Translations under genes and position numbers: made by a program
Notes under the pieces: model-generated
Database searches by the model: none
Seen by the model: the letters and a program-made list of their open reading frames with translations, nothing else
What the model was told of the DNA's origin: nothing
Origin: Oscillibacter valericigenes
Lineage (GTDB): Bacteria > Bacillota > Clostridia > Oscillospirales > Oscillospiraceae
Direction of reading: 5' to 3'
Length of the DNA: 64,000 bases
Assembly: GCF_021531435.1 (NCBI RefSeq)
Contig: NZ_JAFBIS010000011.1
Coordinates: forward strand, 37,170-101,169
In this document: piece by piece, positions 25,256-38,101 of the stretch
Layout: each line of letters opens with the position of its first letter
Position numbering within the stretch: the stretch's first letter is position 1

Positions 25256-26968
25256 TTAGTGAGTAGCCTCGTCCTGGAGGGCGTCGTAGCCCTGCTCGCC
25301 GGTACGGACCTTGATGACGTTCTCTACGTTGGAGATGAAGATCTTGCCGTCACCGAAGTTGCCGGTGTAGAGGACCTTGCGGGCGGTGTTGACCACCAGG
25401 GAGACGGGCAGCTTGCTGACCACGATGGACACCTGCAGGCTGGGCAGCATGGTGGCTTCCACCTTGGCACCGCGGAAGTAGCCCTCGGTCTTGCCCCGCT
25501 GTTCGCCGCAGCCCATGACGTTGACGGCGGTCATGCCGGTGATGCCGATGTCGAACATGGCCCGCTTCAGGGCGTCGAACCGCTCCATCTTGCACAGGAT
25601 GTCGATCTTGGTCATCTTCACGCCGCCCACGGGAGCGGGCTCCACAGCGGCAGCGGCGACCTCCACGGGGACGGCCTCCTTGACGGGGACGTCGCCGGTG
25701 GCCTGGGCGATGAGGTCGGCGGGGGTGTCGTCGTAGACGAAGGCGAAGCCGCCGTAAGCGGAGGGCAGGCCGTGCTCGGTGATGTCCAGGCCCTTCAGCT
25801 CCTCCTCAGCGGAGACGCGGAGGCCGATGGTGTGCTTGATGATGACGAAGACAATGGTGATCATCACGCCGGCCCAGACAGCGGTAGCCAGAACGCCCAG
25901 GCACTGGATCAGGAAGAAGTGGAAGCCGCCGCCGTAGAACACACCGCCGTCCACGGCCAGCAGGCCGGTGAGGATGGTGCCCAAGGCGCCGCAGACGCCG
26001 TGCACGGAGATGGCACCCACGGGGTCGTCGATCTTCACGACGGAATCGAAGAAGTTGACGGAGATGGGGAGCACCAGGCCCGCCACGATGCCGATGATGG
26101 CGGCGCCCACGGGGGAGACGGCGTCGCAGCCGGCGGTGATGGCCACAAGACCCGCAAGAGCGGCGTTCAGGGTCATGCCGACGTCGGGCTTCTTATAGCG
26201 CAGCCAGGTGTAGAGCATGGTGACGCAGGAGGCCACAGCAGCGGCCAGGTTGGTGTTGACGAAGATGAGGCCGGCGGAGATCAGGGCCTCGTCGCTGTCC
26301 ATGGCGACGGTGGAGCAGCCGTTGAAGCCGAACCAGCAGAACCACAGGATGAACACGCCCAGAGCGCCCAGGGACAGGTTGTGGCCAATGATGGCGCGGG
26401 GCTTGCCGTCCTTGTCGTACTTGCCGATGCGGGGGCCCAGGAAGGCGGCGCCGATGCAGGCGCACACACCGCCCACCATGTGGACCGCGGTGGAACCGGC
26501 GAAATCATGGAACCCCAGCTGGCTCAGCCAGCCGCCGCCCCAGATCCAGTGGCCGGAGACGGGATAGATGAAAGCGGAAATGCAGAAAGAGTAGATGCAG
26601 TAGGAAATGAACTTGGTGCGCTCTGCCATGGAGCCGGAGACGATGGTGGCGGCGGTGGCACAGAAGACTGTCTGGAAGATCAGGAACGCGAACAGGGGCA
26701 CGCCGGAGGGAAGGACGTCGGCGTAGTCGCCCAGAACGAAGGGATCGAAGCCGCCGATGATGGCGCCGGCGCCGCCGAACATCAGGCCGAAGCCCAAAAT
26801 CCAATAGGTGGGGGTGCCGATGCAGAAGTCCATCAGGTTCTTCATCAGGATGTTGCCGGTGTTCTTTGCCCGGGTAAAGCCCGCTTCACACATGGCGAAG
26901 CCCGCCTGCATGAAGAAGACCAGGGCCGCGCCTAACAGGACCCAGATCGTGTTGACTGCTGAATACAT
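25256..26968 (-). CDS. amt: Ammonium transporter fused to a P-II (GlnK) domain
   Basis: Residues 1-420 form an eleven-helix Amt channel with both pore histidines (STAVHMVGGV near 160 and ISVHGVCGALG near 315) and the first-helix signature MQAGFAMCEAGF. After a linker (about 420-450) comes a complete P-II domain, residues 452-565: MTKIDILCKMERFDALK, T-loop CGEQRGKTEGYFRGAK with a Tyr near the usual modified position, then VIKVRTGE. In cells with separate proteins GlnK plugs Amt when nitrogen is plentiful; here the regulator is covalently attached. GGAGG lies before the ATG, and a terminator hairpin with an antiterminator-like hairpin lies in the leader. Confidence 0.92.
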   Translation of the reverse strand: MYSAVNTIWVLLGAALVFFMQAGFAMCEAGFTRAKNTGNILMKNLMDFCIGTPTYWILGFGLMFGGAGAIIGGFDPFVLGDYADVLPSGVPLFAFLIFQTVFCATAATIVSGSMAERTKFISYCIYSFCISAFIYPVSGHWIWGGGWLSQLGFHDFAGSTAVHMVGGVCACIGAAFLGPRIGKYDKDGKPRAIIGHNLSLGALGVFILWFCWFGFNGCSTVAMDSDEALISAGLIFVNTNLAAAVASCVTMLYTWLRYKKPDVGMTLNAALAGLVAITAGCDAVSPVGAAIIGIVAGLVLPISVNFFDSVVKIDDPVGAISVHGVCGALGTILTGLLAVDGGVFYGGGFHFFLIQCLGVLATAVWAGVMITIVFVIIKHTIGLRVSAEEELKGLDITEHGLPSAYGGFAFVYDDTPADLIAQATGDVPVKEAVPVEVAAAAVEPAPVGGVKMTKIDILCKMERFDALKRAMFDIGITGMTAVNVMGCGEQRGKTEGYFRGAKVEATMLPSLQVSIVVSKLPVSLVVNTARKVLYTGNFGDGKIFISNVENVIKVRTGEQGYDALQDEATH

Positions 26969-26988
26969 AATGTTTCCTCCTTACACAC

Positions 26989-27061
26989 AAAAAAGCAAGA
27001 GCGCCGGAGAGATCGTCTCTCTCTCAGGCGCCCTTGCCTTAACGATGGTATGACTTTACCA
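26989..27061 (-). promoter_or_regulatory. Transcription-attenuation leader of amt (ANTAR-type candidate)
   Basis: Three hairpins can be drawn on the minus strand. P1 (27046-27061) is TGGTA / TACCA with hexaloop AAGTCA. P2 (27026-27039) is AGGC / GCCT with hexaloop AAGGGC, which has the A1 and G4 of ANTAR-binding loops. The third (26989-27037) is a strong terminator, GCAAGGGCGCC pairing with GGCGCTCTTGC before six T residues, ending just before the amt ribosome site. P2 and the terminator share bases and exclude each other. P1 does not keep G4, so the match to a dual ANTAR site is incomplete. Confidence 0.6.
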
Positions 27062-27085
27062 CTGCAAAGCGTCCTTCGTCAATGG

Positions 27086-27116
27086 GCGGTTTTGACAAGC
27101 ATTTTGCGGTTTTGAC
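27086..27116 (-). repeat. Two direct repeats 20 bp apart upstream of amt
   Basis: GCGGTTTTGAC occurs at 27086-27096 and again at 27106-27116, exactly two helical turns apart and upstream of the attenuation leader. This geometry suits a dimeric regulator bound on one face of the DNA. Confidence 0.45.
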
Positions 27117-27142
27117 GAAAAACTTCTAAAAAACTTATATAA

Positions 27143-27180
27143 ATTGACAATGGCCGATGCGGTTTCCACCGCACCGGCCA
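27143..27180 (-). terminator. Terminator of gltD
   Basis: The 13-bp stem TGGCCGGTGCGGT / ACCGCATCGGCCA with a GGAA loop follows the gltD stop on the minus strand. The T-run is interrupted (TTGTCAATTT), so its strength is uncertain. Confidence 0.6.
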
Positions 27181-27190
27181 AAGTTTTGTA

Positions 27191-28588
27191 TTAAATGGTC
27201 CGCACCAGATTCGTGTAGCCGATGAGGTATTCGTCCACCTCGGCGGCCACGGCCCGGCCCTCGGCGATGGCCCATACCACCAGGGACTGGCCCCGGCGCA
27301 TGTCGCCGGCGGCGAAGACCTTTTCCACGCTGGCGGCATAGCTGCCCTCCGCCGTGGTGACCGTCCTGTCTGCCTCCACGCCGAATGCCCGGCACACATC
27401 CTCCCGGCAGCCGGCAAAGCCGGTGGCGCCGATGAGGAGCTGGCAGGGCAGGGTGTCGCCCTCGGTGGTGACGACCCCGGTGAGATTGCCGTTTTCGTCC
27501 TTCACCAATTCCTGGACCTGCACGCCGAAGCGACGGGGGTCATGGCCCATGACGGCCAGAGCCTCCTCATGGGCGTAGTCCAGAGGGAGCTGGCCGTTTT
27601 GCAGGTAATCGCTCTCCGGGCGGCGTACCAGCTGGGTGACGGAGGCGCAGCCCTCCCGCAGGGCGGTGGCCACGCAGTCGCTGGCGGTGTCGCCGGTGCC
27701 GATGATGACCACATCCCGGCCCTCCGCCGTGGGGACAGCGGGAGTCAGACCGAACTGGTGGCGCTCCACGGCGGCCTTCAGGTACTCCGTGCCGAAGTAC
27801 ACGCCGCTGACGCCCTCGGTGTCCAGTCCCAGGGGCCGGGGCTTGCCCGCGCCGCAGCAGAGGATGACGGCGTCATACTCCCGCAGCAGCCGCTGGGCGG
27901 TCTTGGGGTCTGCCGCGTCCACGCCGCAGACGAAGCTGACGCCCTCGTCGGTCATCAGCTCCACCCGGCGCTTCACGATGCTCTTGGGCAGCTTCATGTT
28001 GGGGATGCCGTAGGTCAGCAGGCCGCCGGGGCGGTCCTCTTTTTCGATGACGGTGACGGAGTGGCCCCGGTGGTTCAGCTGGTCCGCGGCCGCCAGGCCC
28101 GCCGGGCCGGAGCCTACCACGCAGACTTTCTTGCCCGACCACTGGGGCGGGCGGCGGCGCTTCATGGTCTTGTTGGCGTAGGCCTCCTCAATGACGCACA
28201 GCTCGTTGTCCCGGACGGTGACGGGGCTGCCGTAGATGCCGCAGATGCAGCTCTTTTCACACAGCGCCGGGCACACCCGTCCGGTGAACTCCGGGAAGTT
28301 GTTGGTTTTCAGCAGGCGGCTCAGGGCGTGGGCCCGGTTGCCCGCGTAGATCATGTCGTTCCACTCGGGGATGAGGTTGTGCAGGGGGCAGCCGAAGGTC
28401 TTGCCCTCGTATGTGATGCCCGCCTGGCAGTAGGGTACGCCGCAGTTCATGCAGCGGCCGCCCTGCTGGGCCCGGTACTCGTCGGGCAGGGGGAGGCGGA
28501 ACTCCTCCCAGTCATGCACCCGCTCCTGGGGAGGGCGGTGCGCTTCATCTCTGCGGATATATTCCAGAAATCCGGTGGTCTTTCCCAT
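27191..28588 (-). CDS. gltD: Glutamate synthase small subunit
   Basis: GltD passes electrons from NAD(P)H through FAD to the large subunit. The 465 residues hold N-terminal iron-sulfur cysteines ([12 protein letters not shown] near 47 and [12 protein letters not shown] near 105), the FAD loop [17 protein letters not shown] near 150, and the pyridine-nucleotide loop [13 protein letters not shown] near 288. GGAGGG lies before the ATG. It follows gltB after 18 bases; together they make two glutamates from glutamine and 2-oxoglutarate. Confidence 0.95.
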   Translation of the reverse strand: MGKTTGFLEYIRRDEAHRPPQERVHDWEEFRLPLPDEYRAQQGGRCMNCGVPYCQAGITYEGKTFGCPLHNLIPEWNDMIYAGNRAHALSRLLKTNNFPEFTGRVCPALCEKSCICGIYGSPVTVRDNELCVIEEAYANKTMKRRRPPQWSGKKVCVVGSGPAGLAAADQLNHRGHSVTVIEKEDRPGGLLTYGIPNMKLPKSIVKRRVELMTDEGVSFVCGVDAADPKTAQRLLREYDAVILCCGAGKPRPLGLDTEGVSGVYFGTEYLKAAVERHQFGLTPAVPTAEGRDVVIIGTGDTASDCVATALREGCASVTQLVRRPESDYLQNGQLPLDYAHEEALAVMGHDPRRFGVQVQELVKDENGNLTGVVTTEGDTLPCQLLIGATGFAGCREDVCRAFGVEADRTVTTAEGSYAASVEKVFAAGDMRRGQSLVVWAIAEGRAVAAEVDEYLIGYTNLVRTI

Positions 28589-28606
28589 ATCGTTCGCCCT
28601 CCTTTC

Positions 28607-33139
<4,533 letters not shown>

Positions 33140-33200
33140 GGGGATCACTCCAATCGATTAGGAATTAGGGAATATTCGCCGTAGGCGAATCTATTCTAAT

Positions 33201-33233
33201 TATTTTTGCCGCGACATGTGCGTGGCGAAAATA
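33201..33233. repeat. Dispersed hairpin repeat, copy 2
   Basis: The core at 33208-33227 matches 19 of 20 bases of the deoC-deoD copy on the opposite strand. The arms TATTTTTGCC and GGCGAAAATA can pair with one wobble. The same gap also holds ATTCGCC/GGCGAAT, GTGCGCCC/GGGCGCAC and CACCAGTGAC/GTCACTGGTG inverted repeats, so the region between the ANTAR gene and gltB is almost wholly palindromic. Confidence 0.6.
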
Positions 33234-33298
33234 CCAAGACCCGTGCGCCCTTGGGGCGCACACACCAGTGACCGATGTCACTGGTGGTAGGGGATTTA

Positions 33299-33321
33299 AA
33301 GGGGGAGCCTGCTCCCCCTTT
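33299..33321 (-). terminator. Hairpin at the end of the ANTAR gene
   Basis: The 11-bp stem AAAGGGGGAGC / GCTCCCCCTTT overlaps the stop codon of the ANTAR gene on the minus strand. Only a short A/T stretch follows, so it may be a weak terminator or an mRNA 3' stabiliser. Confidence 0.5.
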
Positions 33322-33859
33322 AACGGGTATAGGAATCGATGATGTATTGGGCCATCTCCGCCAGCTTCATGCCGCTGTCCATGCTGCGCTTCTGCAAAAA
33401 GCGGTGGGCTTCGGCTTCCGTCATGCGGTTGACGTCCATTAAAAGCTCCTTGGCGGTGCGGATGAGCTTTTGCTCCTCCTCCTTTCGCTTGGGAGGCGGA
33501 TGGTGCAGGTTCTTTTCCTCGAACCGCCGGAGCATATCCAGCGTGGCGAAGAAGTCGGACCGGGCGGCGGGGGTGGCCAGCTTGTAGAGGTTCTCCCCCT
33601 CGCACATGTCCAGGTTCACGGCGGAGGACACCACCAGCAGTACGGCGGTGCCCCGCAGGTCGGCGGCAAGGTCCGTGGCGGTCATGTCCCGGAGCTTGAA
33701 GCCGCAGATGACGATGGCGCTGCCCAGTTTCCGGGCGGTGCGGATGGCCTCGGCACCGGAGGCGCAGCACGCGGCGGGCTCCCAGCCGTCGGATGCCAGC
33801 AGGCGCAGGATGCGGCGCTGGGCCTCTTCACTGGCAAAGGCGACCACGATCCTGTCCAT
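33320..33859 (-). CDS. ANTAR-domain RNA-binding antiterminator
   Basis: The 179-residue protein has an N-terminal receiver-like fold (1-105) and a C-terminal ANTAR domain (about 125-175: LIRTAKELLMDV, MTEAEAHRFLQKRSMDSGMK, LAEMAQYIID). ANTAR proteins bind paired RNA hairpins with A1/G4 hexaloops and stop terminator formation. In the receiver the usual phosphoacceptor Asp is replaced (VICGFKLRD), so a ligand or partner rather than phosphorylation may control it. GGAGAGGAG precedes the ATG. The start is 36 bases after glnA, so it is in the glnA operon. Confidence 0.9.
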   Translation of the reverse strand: MDRIVVAFASEEAQRRILRLLASDGWEPAACCASGAEAIRTARKLGSAIVICGFKLRDMTATDLAADLRGTAVLLVVSSAVNLDMCEGENLYKLATPAARSDFFATLDMLRRFEEKNLHHPPPKRKEEEQKLIRTAKELLMDVNRMTEAEAHRFLQKRSMDSGMKLAEMAQYIIDSYTR

Positions 33860-33895
33860 GACTTCATCTCCTCTCCGGCTGGGGTCTTACACGGC

Positions 33896-35227
33896 TTAGT
33901 ACGTTACCAGATATTTGTCCAGCTCCCACTGGGAGACCTGGGTGCGGTATTCCTCCCACTCCCGCAGCTTGCCGTTGATATACTGGGCGGAGGTGTGGGG
34001 GCCCAGGGCGTCCAGCACTACGCTGTCCGCTTCCATGGCGTGGATGGCGGCCTCCAGGGTACCGGGCAGGCTCTGGATGCCACGGGCGGCCCGGGCGTCG
34101 GGGGTCATGGCGTAAATGTTCTCCGCGATCTCCGGCGGCGGGGTCAGGCCGTGCTCAATGCCGTCCAGTCCGGCGGCCAGGCATGCGGCGAACACCAGGT
34201 AGGGGTTGCAGGAGGGGTCCGGGCTCCGCAGCTCCACCCGGGTGCCCTGTCCCCGGGGGGCGGGGATGCGGATGAGGGCGGAGCGGTTGGAGGAGGACCA
34301 GGCCGCGTAGCAGGGGGCCTCATAGCCCGGCACCAGCCGCTTGTAAGAATTCACCAGGGGATTCGTCAATGCGCAGAAGCCCTGGACATGGGCCAGCAGG
34401 CCCGCGATAAATTGATAGGCCAGGGGGGAGAGCTGTCCGGGGGCGTCGGGGTCAAAGAAGGCGTTTTTGCCGTCCTTGAACAGCGACATGTTGATGTGCA
34501 TGCCGCTGCCGGCCGTACCGGGCACGGGCTTGGGCATGAAGGTGGCGTGGAGGCCATTCTTCTGGGCCAGGGTCTTCACCGCCAGCTTGAAGGTCATGAT
34601 GTTGTCGGCGGCCCGGAGGGCGTCGGCGTACTTGAAGTCGATCTCATGCTGTCCGGCGGCCACCTCGTGGTGGCTGGCCTCGATCTCAAAGCCCATCTCC
34701 TCCAGGGAAAGGCAAATTTCACGCCGGGTGCTCTCGCCGTGGTCCAGGGGGCCCAGGTCGAAGTAGCCCGCCTCGTCGCTGGTGCGGGTGGTGGGACGGC
34801 CGTCCTCATCGGTCTGGAACAGGAAGAACTCCAGCTCCGGGCCGGCGTTGAAGGTGTAGCCCATGTCCTCCGCCCGCTTGATGACCCGCTTCAGCACGTT
34901 CCGGGGATCGCCGGCGAAGGGGGTGCCGTCGGGGTTGTGGACCTCGCAGATGAGCCGGGCCACCTTGCCGTATTGGGGCCGCCAGGGGAGAATGGCGAAG
35001 GTGTCCAGGTCGGGGTAGAGGTACTGGTCGGACTCCTCAATGCGGACAAAGCCCTCGATGGAGCTGCCGTCCATCATAATTTCGTTGTCCAGCGCCCGCT
35101 GGATCTGGGAGGCGGTGATGGCCACGTTTTTCAGCTGGCCGAAGATGTCGGTGAACTGCATCCGGATGAACTGGATGTCCTCGTCCTCGACCAGGCGGAG
35201 GATGTCCTCCTTGGTGTATTTGCCCAT
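33896..35227 (-). CDS. glnA: Glutamine synthetase, type I
   Basis: GlnA makes glutamine from glutamate, ammonia and ATP in the cytosol. The 443 residues match the short GSI-alpha form of Firmicutes. Seen are the Asp latch region ([10 protein letters not shown] near 52), metal ligands in [10 protein letters not shown] near 128, the ATP region [14 protein letters not shown] near 235, and [13 protein letters not shown] near 318. There is no Tyr-adenylylation loop. It lies 3' of a TTGACA/TATAAT promoter and an attenuation leader, and is followed by the ANTAR gene. Confidence 0.96.
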   Translation of the reverse strand: MGKYTKEDILRLVEDEDIQFIRMQFTDIFGQLKNVAITASQIQRALDNEIMMDGSSIEGFVRIEESDQYLYPDLDTFAILPWRPQYGKVARLICEVHNPDGTPFAGDPRNVLKRVIKRAEDMGYTFNAGPELEFFLFQTDEDGRPTTRTSDEAGYFDLGPLDHGESTRREICLSLEEMGFEIEASHHEVAAGQHEIDFKYADALRAADNIMTFKLAVKTLAQKNGLHATFMPKPVPGTAGSGMHINMSLFKDGKNAFFDPDAPGQLSPLAYQFIAGLLAHVQGFCALTNPLVNSYKRLVPGYEAPCYAAWSSSNRSALIRIPAPRGQGTRVELRSPDPSCNPYLVFAACLAAGLDGIEHGLTPPPEIAENIYAMTPDARAARGIQSLPGTLEAAIHAMEADSVVLDALGPHTSAQYINGKLREWEEYRTQVSQWELDKYLVTY

Positions 35228-35292
35228 GAACAGTCTCCTTTCACATTGAAAGTCTGTGTTTTATACTTTAAAGTAACATCGCCTGAATAAAC

Positions 35293-35340
35293 AAAAAATG
35301 AGCGCGGACGACCCAAGAGGGGGCGCCCTTGCTCTCTCTT
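35293..35340 (-). promoter_or_regulatory. Attenuation leader of glnA (ANTAR-type candidate)
   Basis: On the minus strand, a hairpin at 35315-35340 starts at the expected transcription start: AAGAGAGAGC / GCCCCCTCTT (eight of ten pairs) closes the hexaloop AAGGGC, identical to P2 of the amt leader. The overlapping terminator (35293-35334) pairs GAGC-aa-GGGCG with CGTCC-gc-GCTC and ends in six T residues. The two structures exclude each other. Only one loop hairpin is present, unlike the dual sites described for ANTAR proteins. Confidence 0.55.
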
Positions 35341-35346
35341 TTTTGA

Positions 35347-35376
35347 ATTATACGAGCAAAAAACCCGCTCTGTCAA
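35347..35376 (-). promoter_or_regulatory. Strong promoter of glnA
   Basis: TTGACA (35371-35376 on the minus strand), an 18-base spacer and TATAAT (35347-35352) form a near-consensus sigma-A promoter. The -35 box lies inside the 3' arm of the upstream terminator stem. Confidence 0.85.
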
Positions 35377-35400
35377 CGGTTTTGGCCGTGACAGGGCGGG
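35358..35400 (-). terminator. Terminator of spoVAD, overlapping the glnA promoter
   Basis: On the minus strand the stem CCCGCCCTGTCACGG / CCGTTGACAGAGCGGG around a CCAAAA loop ends in a T-run. It would end spoVAD transcripts about 100 bases after the stop codon. Confidence 0.85.
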
Positions 35401-35501
35401 CTTTCGACAGATTTCGGGAACTCTTCTAAATGCGGCCCCCGCATGGAAAAAACCTTTGTGCAATTTCCATACGGCAAACAGATGTGCTCCTGGGACACAC
35501 A

Positions 35502-35906
35502 TTATTTTTCGGCGGAGAGGCAGACCACGTGGCAGATGCCGGGGATGGACTCCCCCTGGAAGCTGGAGGTGGGGGACAGCAGCGCCCCGGTGGGGGCGAA
35601 GAGGATGCGCTTCCATTTTCCCGACCGCATCCCGGAGAGCAGATAGCCGTTGAGCACCGAGGCGGAGCAGCCGCAGCCGGAGGCGCCGGCGTGCATGTCC
35701 TGGGCCTGGCGGTCGTAGAGCAGCAGGCCGCAGTCCTGGAAGTTCTCCCCCAGGTCCACGCCGTCCCGGGAGAAGAAATCCCGGACGATGGCGTGGCCCA
35801 GCTCCCCCAGGTCGCCGGTGACGATGAGGTCGAAGTCTTTCGGCTTCGTCCCGGTGTCCCGGAAGAAGGCCGCTAAAGTATCGTAGGCGGCGGGGGAAGA
35901 AGTCAA
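35502..35906 (-). pseudogene. spoVAD: SpoVAD, C-terminal part cut off by the ICE
   Basis: The 134 visible residues match the last 40% of SpoVAD, the DPA-binding thiolase-like component of the SpoVA channel (normally about 335 residues). Hallmarks are LIVTGDLGELGHAI, DCGLLLYDRQ, GASGCGCSA and TGALLSPTSSFQGESIPGI. Homology stops at about PAAYDTL; upstream the frame hits a stop codon in ICE sequence, and TTG 35906 is only an accidental start. The missing N-terminus should lie at the other end of the ICE. The fragment cannot work alone; precise excision would restore the gene. Confidence 0.88.
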
Positions 35907-35912
35907 GGGTGC
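35880..35912. other. Left ICE-chromosome junction (candidate att site)
   Basis: SpoVAD coding sequence (CCCGCCGCCTACGA on the minus strand) passes into unrelated lower-GC sequence here. This is 150-180 bases from the serine recombinase stop, the usual place for an att site of such enzymes. The exact core cannot be fixed without the other junction or an empty site. Confidence 0.6.
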
Positions 35913-36062
35913 ACCATGTGGAAAATGTTTTCAGTTAAATTCAACGCATATTCCTCCCCTGAAGCAAGACGATTTTGACACTATGGCTTTTTTACCAATT
36001 AGTCAGGCTTAAACTTGACTATTCTGCCATATTATGGTGTCCTATGCAGTTTTTGTGGAATC

Positions 36063-37745
36063 TCAGGCGGTCAAAATTGCTTCCTTGTTTAGTTCAATAT
36101 ACTCGAGGGCCTTTTCATAGGCATCTGTGAACTTGAAAGAGATAGTAATGCGGCCGCCCTCATGAACGTATATCTTGTCAATCAATTCGACTACCATCGC
36201 TCGCGTGAGAGTATCTATTTTCCCATATTTTTTGAAGTGAGAAATAAAATCGTTGTCTTCGGTAATGCCATTTTTGAACTCCTCATTCGTTCGCTTAAGG
36301 TTTTCAAGTGCCTTTTCAAGAGAAGTGGTTTTCTCGGTTAATTGTTCCTTCAGCGTAAAGTATTCTTCTTTAGAAATGATTCCACTTTTCCAATCGGGGT
36401 ACAGGTCGATTATCATTCCTTTGAGCTTTTCGAGTTCTGCGGTGTGAGTATCGATAGCTGAGCAGATGTGTGAGGACTCTTTCTTTTTTACCGGACTAGA
36501 GTTGATCCGCTTGATCAACTTATCCATTTCAACCGCAGAATCAATCATCCCTTGAATAGATGCAAGTACTGCCAGTTCCATTTTATCTATTCGGATAGTA
36601 TGATTCGTACATGATGATTTTTTCATCTTTCTTGAGGTGCCACAGCGATAATAGTGATACGTCCCATATGGGTGGGAATTTGTTTTTTTGTTCATTGCAC
36701 GCAGACAGTCCGCGCATCGTACAAATCCGGAGAACAAATCAACTTCACTTTTTTGGGGGGCTTTACGAATGAATTGATTGAAAAGCGACTGCGCCTTATC
36801 AAAAGTCTCACGGTCAACGATTGCCTCATGGGTGCCTTCAACTATTATCCAGTCCTCTTTTGGAATTGCCCTGCATTGCTTAATCTTATAGCTTATTGTC
36901 GTGTTTTTACCTTGAACCATGTTCCCAACATACATTTCATTGCGAAGTATACGACGAACAGAACTATCTGGCCAAAGCCCATCGAGCTTTTTCCCAGCTG
37001 GATGTTTGTAATTGAAACCTTTAAGCTTTTTATATGCGGTAGGATTAGGAATGCCCATTTCATTAAGATCTTTTGCGATGCCAATGATACTGCAGCCATC
37101 AATAAATTTTTCAAAAATCATACGCACGACTGGTGCGGTCTCAGGATCTATGATTAGTTTGTGATGATCGTTAGGATCTTTCATATACCCATACGAGGCA
37201 AAAGACCCAATGAATTTTCCCTGCTCACGATTGACATTCAGCGTTCCACGAACATTGACAGATGTCGTAGCAGCTAAGCTTTCGTTAATTACATTTTGAA
37301 CGCCAACCGTAATACACCGGGTAGCAGCATTCATATTATTTGTGGCAGTATCTATTCCGTTGTTGAGTGCTATAAATCGGATCTGGAGACGAACAAAGAT
37401 ATTATCCAAATAATTACCAGCATCAGTATAGTTTCTGCCAAAGCGCGATAGGTCTTTTACTATGACGCAGTTTACATCCCCGCTATAGATGTCTTCCATC
37501 ATGCGGATAAACCCAGGGCGGTCAAAATTGGTTCCAGACCAGCCATCATCAATATAGAAATCGTGTAACTCAATGTCTGGATGGAGTTTGAGATACTCTT
37601 TGAGAATTTCTCTCTGGGATGTGATTGAGTTACTTTCGACCTTATCGCCGTCCTCTCGGGAGAGGCGAATATAAAGAGCGGCTTTCCATGGTTTTGCAAC
37701 CTGTGGAAGCCGCTCAAGTAGTTCTTGATATTTGGCCGAAGCCAT
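36063..37745 (-). CDS. Large serine recombinase (ICE integrase)
   Basis: This is a 560-residue site-specific recombinase of the TnpX/TndX type. The resolvase domain (about 20-165) has the nucleophile Ser29 in YIRLSRED and VKDLSRFGRNY near 97. The recombinase domain is at about 190-300, then a zinc ribbon with cysteines in RCADC near 348 and in YRCGTSRKMKKSSC near 372, and a coiled coil to about 510. GGAGGTG precedes the ATG. Its stop points to the junction in spoVAD, so it most likely catalyses integration and excision there. Confidence 0.93.
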   Translation of the reverse strand: MASAKYQELLERLPQVAKPWKAALYIRLSREDGDKVESNSITSQREILKEYLKLHPDIELHDFYIDDGWSGTNFDRPGFIRMMEDIYSGDVNCVIVKDLSRFGRNYTDAGNYLDNIFVRLQIRFIALNNGIDTATNNMNAATRCITVGVQNVINESLAATTSVNVRGTLNVNREQGKFIGSFASYGYMKDPNDHHKLIIDPETAPVVRMIFEKFIDGCSIIGIAKDLNEMGIPNPTAYKKLKGFNYKHPAGKKLDGLWPDSSVRRILRNEMYVGNMVQGKNTTISYKIKQCRAIPKEDWIIVEGTHEAIVDRETFDKAQSLFNQFIRKAPQKSEVDLFSGFVRCADCLRAMNKKTNSHPYGTYHYYRCGTSRKMKKSSCTNHTIRIDKMELAVLASIQGMIDSAVEMDKLIKRINSSPVKKKESSHICSAIDTHTAELEKLKGMIIDLYPDWKSGIISKEEYFTLKEQLTEKTTSLEKALENLKRTNEEFKNGITEDNDFISHFKKYGKIDTLTRAMVVELIDKIYVHEGGRITISFKFTDAYEKALEYIELNKEAILTA

Positions 37746-37849
37746 ATAAGAGCACCTCCATCAACTATGATGGCGGTATGCGTTCTTTTCTACACACCAA
37801 AAGTATAGCATATCGCCCGGAATAATGCAATTGGATAGATTTTACAGTT

Positions 37850-38101
37850 TCAGTTTGAACTTAGTAGCGAAGCCAATAATGCTTCGAAACTCTTTTCACC
37901 CGCAAATTCAATTTTCACAGCAATGTCTGAAACCTTGAAAAGATAGGGGTTTTTGATTTGCTGAATATAGGAATCGAGGCGTTTTTCTACGCTGTCAGAA
38001 GGATTCAGTTTTACGGTTGTGATATCAACCAGTTGTTCCTTATCGCAATTCTCAATTTCAGACTTGCTGAGTTGCTTTAGTTCTTCTGAGCTGATCATCA
38101 T
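37850..38101 (-). CDS. Small ICE protein, DUF6870-like
   Basis: The 83-residue protein contains LVDITTVKLNPSDSVEKRLD and QIKNPYLFKVSDIAVKIEFA, which resembles the DUF6870 pattern common beside ICE recombinases. ATG 38101 has AAAGG eight bases ahead; the frame to 38152 has no such site. The function is unknown; a recombination accessory role is only suggested by position. Confidence 0.6.
   Translation of the reverse strand: MMISSEELKQLSKSEIENCDKEQLVDITTVKLNPSDSVEKRLDSYIQQIKNPYLFKVSDIAVKIEFAGEKSFEALLASLLSSN

Noticed and set aside
26989..27061. Reading the amt leader as a T-box, guanine or glutamine riboswitch
   Set aside because: No T-box core, purine-riboswitch three-way junction or glnA-motif consensus could be fitted; the hexaloop and exclusive terminator suit ANTAR-like control better.
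33149..33319. Palindromes before gltB as a CRISPR-like or tandem array
   Set aside because: The palindromes differ from one another and have no regular spacing or spacers.
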